Source of the DNA: Methylococcus sp. UBA6136
GTDB lineage: Bacteria > Pseudomonadota > Gammaproteobacteria > Methylococcales > Methylococcaceae
DNA length: 8,293 nt
NCBI GenBank assembly: GCA_002423305.1
Contig: DIVI01000104.1
Span: 13,876 to 22,168 of the forward strand
Direction of reading: 5' to 3'
Numbering within the stretch: position 1 is the first letter of the stretch; the number at the start of each line of letters is the position of its first letter. The notes under the pieces are model-generated. The model saw only the letters and a list, made by a program, of their open reading frames with translations. It searched no databases and was not told the DNA's origin. The position numbers and the translations under genes were made by a program. This document shows positions 4,389-8,293 of the stretch, one piece after another.

Positions 4389-7300
4389 CACGTCCGCCCA
4401 TTCGGCATGGTGTCACCGAAGCGCCGATATAAAATGGGTAACAGGACCAAGGTCAACAAGGTGGAGGTGCAAAGCCCTCCAACACCAACGACAGCCAAGG
4501 GACGCTGAATCTCGGAACCCGGTCCGGTAGCGAACAGTAACGGTATCAAGCCAAAAGCGGCGATACTCGCCGTCATGAGTACCGGCCTCAGTCGTCGCAT
4601 GGCCCCCTGGAGCACGACTTCGTCCATTGGCCGGCCCAGCGCCCGTAGCTGATTGAAATAACTCACCATGACCACCCCGTTCAACACCGCAATTCCGAGC
4701 AGGGAAATAAAGCCCACCGAGGCCGATACCGACAGATACTCCCCGGACAACCAGATTCCATAGACCCCACCGATCAAAGCCAGCGGGACATTCGCCAACA
4801 CCAACAGCGCCTGCCGAACCGACTGGAAGGTTGAGAACAACAATAAAAAAATGAGCAGGAGCGCTATGGGAATGACCACCGCCAATCGGGCGGCAGCCCG
4901 CTGTTGGTTCTCGAATTGGCCTCCCCATTGAATAAAGTAGCCCTGGGGCAGGCTAACCTTCTCGGTTACGACTCGCTTGGCATCCTCGACAAAACCAACC
5001 AGATCACGGCCCTCTACATTGCTACGGACAACCGAGAACCGTTGACCGCGCTCCCTCGATACGGATACGGCCCCTTCGACGAGTTTGATGTTTGCGACGG
5101 CAGACAAGGGAACCCGCTGCCCATCGGGCAAAGCGATCTGCAAGGTCGACATATTGGCCGATTCGCCGGAGCCTCTCAGCAGCAAAGGCGTCCTCCGGAC
5201 GCCCTCCTGAACGATGCCCAGTTTGAGACCCTCGACTTGAGCCCGCAAGGTATCGGCCAATGAATCGGAATCCAGGCCGAGTCGTCCTGCCGCCAGACGA
5301 TCGACCTTCACCACGAGATATTGCATGCCCTCATTGCGCAGGGTAAAGACATCCGAGGCACCCTCGATACCTCGCATGATGCCCGCTATTTCCTCTGCCT
5401 TGGCATTCAGCACGGAAAGCTCGGGGCCATAGAGCTTCACCGCCACATCCCCGCGCACCCCTGTCAACATTTCGGTCACGCGCATCTGGATAGGCTGAGT
5501 GAAGCCATAAGCAATGCCGGGGATGGTATCCAGTACCTTGCGAATTTCTTCGATCAACTCGCCCTTGTTTTTGACACGCCATTCCGATTGCGGCTTCAAC
5601 ACCATAAAAGTATCGGTTTCATTCAGCCCCATCGGGTCCAGGCCGATTTCATCCGCGCCCGCCCTTGCCGTGATCCGCTCCACTTCGGGTACATGATCAA
5701 GAATGGCTTTCTGGATTTGGCCATCCATTCGGATCGACTGCTCCAGATTGATGGAGGGCAGCTTTTCCACCTGAACGATGATGTCGCCCTCGTCCATGGT
5801 CGGCATGAACGTCTTGCCGATCAGGGTATAGACGTACAACGCCGACAACAGCAACACACCGGCAAACAGCAGAACCACGCGGGCATGAGACAGGCACCAG
5901 ATCAAAACGGGTCGGTAGATCGCCAGCAAGGTTCTCGCCAGCCAGGGCTCCTTGTGACTGACCTTCGTCATCAGAAAGGAGGCCAGCACCGGAATGACCA
6001 GCAGGGAAAAGATCAGGGACCCGGCCATGGCAAAGACGTTGGTAAAGGCGACGGGCTTGAATAGCTTGCCTTCCAGGCCTTCCAGCGAGAGCAGAGGCAC
6101 GAAAACGATGCCGATGATGATGGCCCCGGAAATGACAGGTGCCATGATTTCGCGCATGGCCCGATAGATCACGTGCAGGCGAGGCAGCTTGCTGTCCTCC
6201 GAGCGCTCGGCCAGATGCGAAGTAACGTTCTCGACGACGACCACCGCTGGATCAACCAGCTTGCCAATGGCAATTGCCAGCCCGCCGAGACTCATCAGAT
6301 TGGCAGTCAGTCCGAAATAATTCATCAGCAGGAACGTGAACAGGGCGACCATCGGCAAAATCAGGGCAACCGTGAGCGCCGCGCGCAGATCGCCCAGAAA
6401 CAAAACCAGAAGAATTACTACCAGCACCGTGGCTTCGATCAACGCATGGACAATGGTCTGGGTTGCCTTGTTGACCAGATGACTGCGATTGTAGAAAACA
6501 TTCACCTCGACCCCCTTCGGCAAGGCCGGGCGAATTTCTTCCAATTTCTTTTCGATACCCTCAACCACCAGCCGGACATTGGCGCCACGCAAACTGAGCA
6601 CCAACCCCTCGACGACCTCGCCCTTACCGTTCTGACTCACGGCCCCATAGCGCGTCAGGGAACCGAGCCGGACTTCGGCAATGTCACCCACGGTGATGGG
6701 AATGTAATTACGCTCGGCCACCACGATATTGCGGACGTCTTCCAGAGTAGTGATGCGCCCCTCTGTGCGCACCAGCAAGGATTCCTCTCCCTGAATCAAT
6801 CGCCCAGCCCCATCATTACGATTATTGGACTCCAGCGCTTTTGTCAGGGACTCCATGCTTACGCCGCGCGCCGACAAGCGGGTAGGATCTGGGATAACCT
6901 CATAACTGCGCACCTCGCCACCGAGGGCATTGACATCGGCCACTCCCGGCACGGTCCGTAGCGCCGGACGGATGACCCAATCCAGCAAGCCCCGTCGATC
7001 AGCGAGACTCAGCCCTTCGCCATCGACCGTGAACATGAACATTTCCCCGAGAGGCGTCGTCATGGGCGCCATCCCGCCCTCGGCGTTGGCGGGCAGCGCC
7101 GCCCAGACGCCATTTAAGCGTTCGGCTACCTGCTGCCGGGCCCAGTAGATATCGGTCCCTTCTTCAAAATCGATGGTGATATCGGTCAGGGCATATTTCG
7201 CGATGGATCGCAGCATGGTCTGCTTGGGGATACCCAGCATTTCCACTTCGATCGGCATTGTCACCCGCGTCTCGACTTCTTCCGGCGTCATGCCGGCCAC

Positions 7301-7453
7301 CTTGACGATGATCTTGACCTGGGTGGGCGAAACATCCGGGAAGGCATCAATGGGCAAATTGAGCGCAGCCACCCAGCCAGCCCCAGCAACCATAAGAGCC
7401 AACAGCAGCGTGAAGACCCGCTGCGTCAGTGCGAAATGAATCAGGCGTCCCAT
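4388..7453 (-). CDS. CzcA/CusA-family heavy-metal RND efflux pump, inner-membrane subunit
   Basis: This is a complete 1021-residue RND transporter of the heavy-metal efflux (HME) class, which drives metal cations out of the periplasm or cytosol with protons. The layout is standard: a membrane segment at about 12-31, a periplasmic loop 32-335, five segments between 336 and 495, one at about 524-544, a second periplasmic loop 545-855, and five more to 1008. HME hallmarks include LNLPIDAFPDVSPTQV (31-46), GMTPEEVE (54-61), RSIAKYALTDI (82-92), FMPTMDEGDI (549-558), EMLTGVRGDVAVKL (661-674) and GQFENQQRAAARL (845-857). The TM4 motif reads GGLAIAIGKLVDPAVVVVEN (390-409), with Asp401 and Glu408 but Ala395 where CzcA has its first Asp. 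The start ATG overlaps the adaptor's TGA by one base and its TGA overlaps the next gene. The metal is not assigned: TM4 is CusA-like, but the CusA methionines appear absent. Confidence 0.93.
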   Translation of the reverse strand: MGRLIHFALTQRVFTLLLALMVAGAGWVAALNLPIDAFPDVSPTQVKIIVKVAGMTPEEVETRVTMPIEVEMLGIPKQTMLRSIAKYALTDITIDFEEGTDIYWARQQVAERLNGVWAALPANAEGGMAPMTTPLGEMFMFTVDGEGLSLADRRGLLDWVIRPALRTVPGVADVNALGGEVRSYEVIPDPTRLSARGVSMESLTKALESNNRNDGAGRLIQGEESLLVRTEGRITTLEDVRNIVVAERNYIPITVGDIAEVRLGSLTRYGAVSQNGKGEVVEGLVLSLRGANVRLVVEGIEKKLEEIRPALPKGVEVNVFYNRSHLVNKATQTIVHALIEATVLVVILLVLFLGDLRAALTVALILPMVALFTFLLMNYFGLTANLMSLGGLAIAIGKLVDPAVVVVENVTSHLAERSEDSKLPRLHVIYRAMREIMAPVISGAIIIGIVFVPLLSLEGLEGKLFKPVAFTNVFAMAGSLIFSLLVIPVLASFLMTKVSHKEPWLARTLLAIYRPVLIWCLSHARVVLLFAGVLLLSALYVYTLIGKTFMPTMDEGDIIVQVEKLPSINLEQSIRMDGQIQKAILDHVPEVERITARAGADEIGLDPMGLNETDTFMVLKPQSEWRVKNKGELIEEIRKVLDTIPGIAYGFTQPIQMRVTEMLTGVRGDVAVKLYGPELSVLNAKAEEIAGIMRGIEGASDVFTLRNEGMQYLVVKVDRLAAGRLGLDSDSLADTLRAQVEGLKLGIVQEGVRRTPLLLRGSGESANMSTLQIALPDGQRVPLSAVANIKLVEGAVSVSRERGQRFSVVRSNVEGRDLVGFVEDAKRVVTEKVSLPQGYFIQWGGQFENQQRAAARLAVVIPIALLLIFLLLFSTFQSVRQALLVLANVPLALIGGVYGIWLSGEYLSVSASVGFISLLGIAVLNGVVMVSYFNQLRALGRPMDEVVLQGAMRRLRPVLMTASIAAFGLIPLLFATGPGSEIQRPLAVVGVGGLCTSTLLTLVLLPILYRRFGDTMPNGRT

Positions 7454-8293
7454 CAGTCGCTGTGACTGCCCGTGCTGCCCAGCCAGGCCGCCTTCAAACC
7501 GGCGACACCCTGAACCACGACAGCCTCGCCACCTTGCAAGCCTTCATGCAGCACCATGCTGTAGGCTTCCTGACCGGCCACCGCTACTTCCACAGCCTCG
7601 AACCCCCCCAGTCTTTTGACAAAGACATAGTTGTGTCCCTCATGACTGAATACGGCGGCGACCGGCACCTTGAAAATACGGTCGGTACTGCGATGCATGG
7701 TCTGTACATTGACATGCATGCCGGGGCGCAATCGCTCGGTGCCTGACTCTACCAGGGCCCGCACCACCGTGCTCTGGCTCTGAGGATCGACGCTTTGACT
7801 GATTTCGATGACCCTTGCGCGAACCTTCAGGTTCTCCACCGTCACGCGATCACCGATACGAGCTTCCTTGAGCCGCTCCTGCGGCATATCGACTTCCAGC
7901 CACAGAACATCCAGCTTGCCAATGCGAAAGAGCGGAGAAAAGGCATCCACCCGCTGCCCGACCATTGCCATTCGATCCAGCACCATGCCATCCACTGGAG
8001 CTAGGACTTTATAAAGACCGTTGATGTGGGTTGTGTTGGTCTTGATCCTATCAATATCGGCCTGAGCGATGCCCGATGCCAGCAAGGTCTGCTCGGCGGC
8101 CCTCAAAGTAGCTTGTGCTCGCTCAAAATCACTCTGGGTTTCCTGCAAGCGCATCCTGGAAATGACCCCTTCACGTAGCAGTATCTCGTCCCTGTTCAAT
8201 TTGGCGGCCGCCACACCAAAAACAGCAGAGGCATCGACCAGGGAGCGCTGGAGATCCACCAAAGCCACGCTGTCGATTTCCGCCAACACCTGC
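7453..8293 (-). CDS. RND periplasmic adaptor subunit (CzcB/HlyD-like), C-terminal part
   Basis: This is the 5'-truncated minus-strand gene of the membrane fusion protein that links the RND pump to an outer-membrane channel. The frame is open through the right edge, and the first visible in-frame GTG (8289-8287) is internal: it falls in QVLAEIDS, the end of the first lipoyl half-motif. Counting from that Val, an alpha-helical hairpin spans about 8-90 (REGVISRMRLQETQSDFERA at 39-58), the second lipoyl half is YKVLAPVDGMVLDR (93-106), a beta-barrel follows (LDVLWLEVDMPQERL, 126-140, to about 195, with RPGMHV at 188-193), and a membrane-proximal domain ends the protein. The N-terminal signal and any metal-binding extension are outside the window. 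The TGA (7455-7453) overlaps the pump's ATG as TGATG. The name CzcB is by family only, not by proven metal. Confidence 0.9.
   Translation of the reverse strand, partial: QVLAEIDSVALVDLQRSLVDASAVFGVAAAKLNRDEILLREGVISRMRLQETQSDFERAQATLRAAEQTLLASGIAQADIDRIKTNTTHINGLYKVLAPVDGMVLDRMAMVGQRVDAFSPLFRIGKLDVLWLEVDMPQERLKEARIGDRVTVENLKVRARVIEISQSVDPQSQSTVVRALVESGTERLRPGMHVNVQTMHRSTDRIFKVPVAAVFSHEGHNYVFVKRLGGFEAVEVAVAGQEAYSMVLHEGLQGGEAVVVQGVAGLKAAWLGSTGSHSD

Noticed and set aside
5321..6961. Long + strand open frames (247 and 262 residues) antisense to the pump gene
   Set aside because: They lie inside a full-length, motif-rich RND gene on the minus strand. Their translations are rich in Gln, His and Arg with no recognisable domain, as expected for antisense reading of a GC-rich gene.

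Overview
The window looks like ordinary chromosome from a gammaproteobacterium of moderate GC content. Three things point there: the fabA-fabB anaerobic unsaturated fatty acid pair, a TtcA-type tRNA thiolase, and a YfcH-type epimerase, all close in sequence to the enterobacterial and pseudomonad forms as I remember them. I cannot name a genus. I see no insertion sequence, phage gene, CRISPR array, tRNA or rRNA.

Left part (1-2296, + strand): a fabA-fabB-ttcA cluster. The window opens inside fabA. fabB follows after 9 bases, with its Shine-Dalgarno touching the fabA stop. ttcA starts inside the last codons of fabB. FabA and FabB introduce and elongate the cis double bond of membrane fatty acids. 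TtcA makes 2-thiocytidine in tRNA, and its coupling to fabB looks positional rather than biochemical.

Middle part (2297-3163): a gene-poor stretch with two tiny + strand genes that are easily missed. One is a 38-residue lipoprotein with its own promoter, a perfect Shine-Dalgarno and a strong hairpin terminator. The other is a 41-residue single-pass membrane protein with a near-consensus promoter. The DNA between the second small gene and yfcH is dense in inverted repeats.

Right part: yfcH (3164-4081, +) is a TIGR01777-type NAD(P)-dependent epimerase-like protein. It converges, with 4 bases between stop codons, on a minus-strand operon that fills the rest of the window. Read 5' to 3' on the minus strand, that operon is an RND periplasmic adaptor (cut by the right edge), a CzcA/CusA-family heavy-metal RND pump, and a small DUF3240 protein. 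Both junctions are one-base TGATG stop/start overlaps, so the three products are probably made by coupled translation. The adaptor and pump would form an envelope-spanning metal efflux complex with an outer-membrane channel that is not in view. Key residues in the pump do not match the classical CzcA or CusA pattern cleanly, so its metal is not assigned.

I found no clearly new biological system. The most interesting points are the unusual pump motifs, the His/Cys-rich DUF3240 partner, and the two small envelope genes with strong expression signals.
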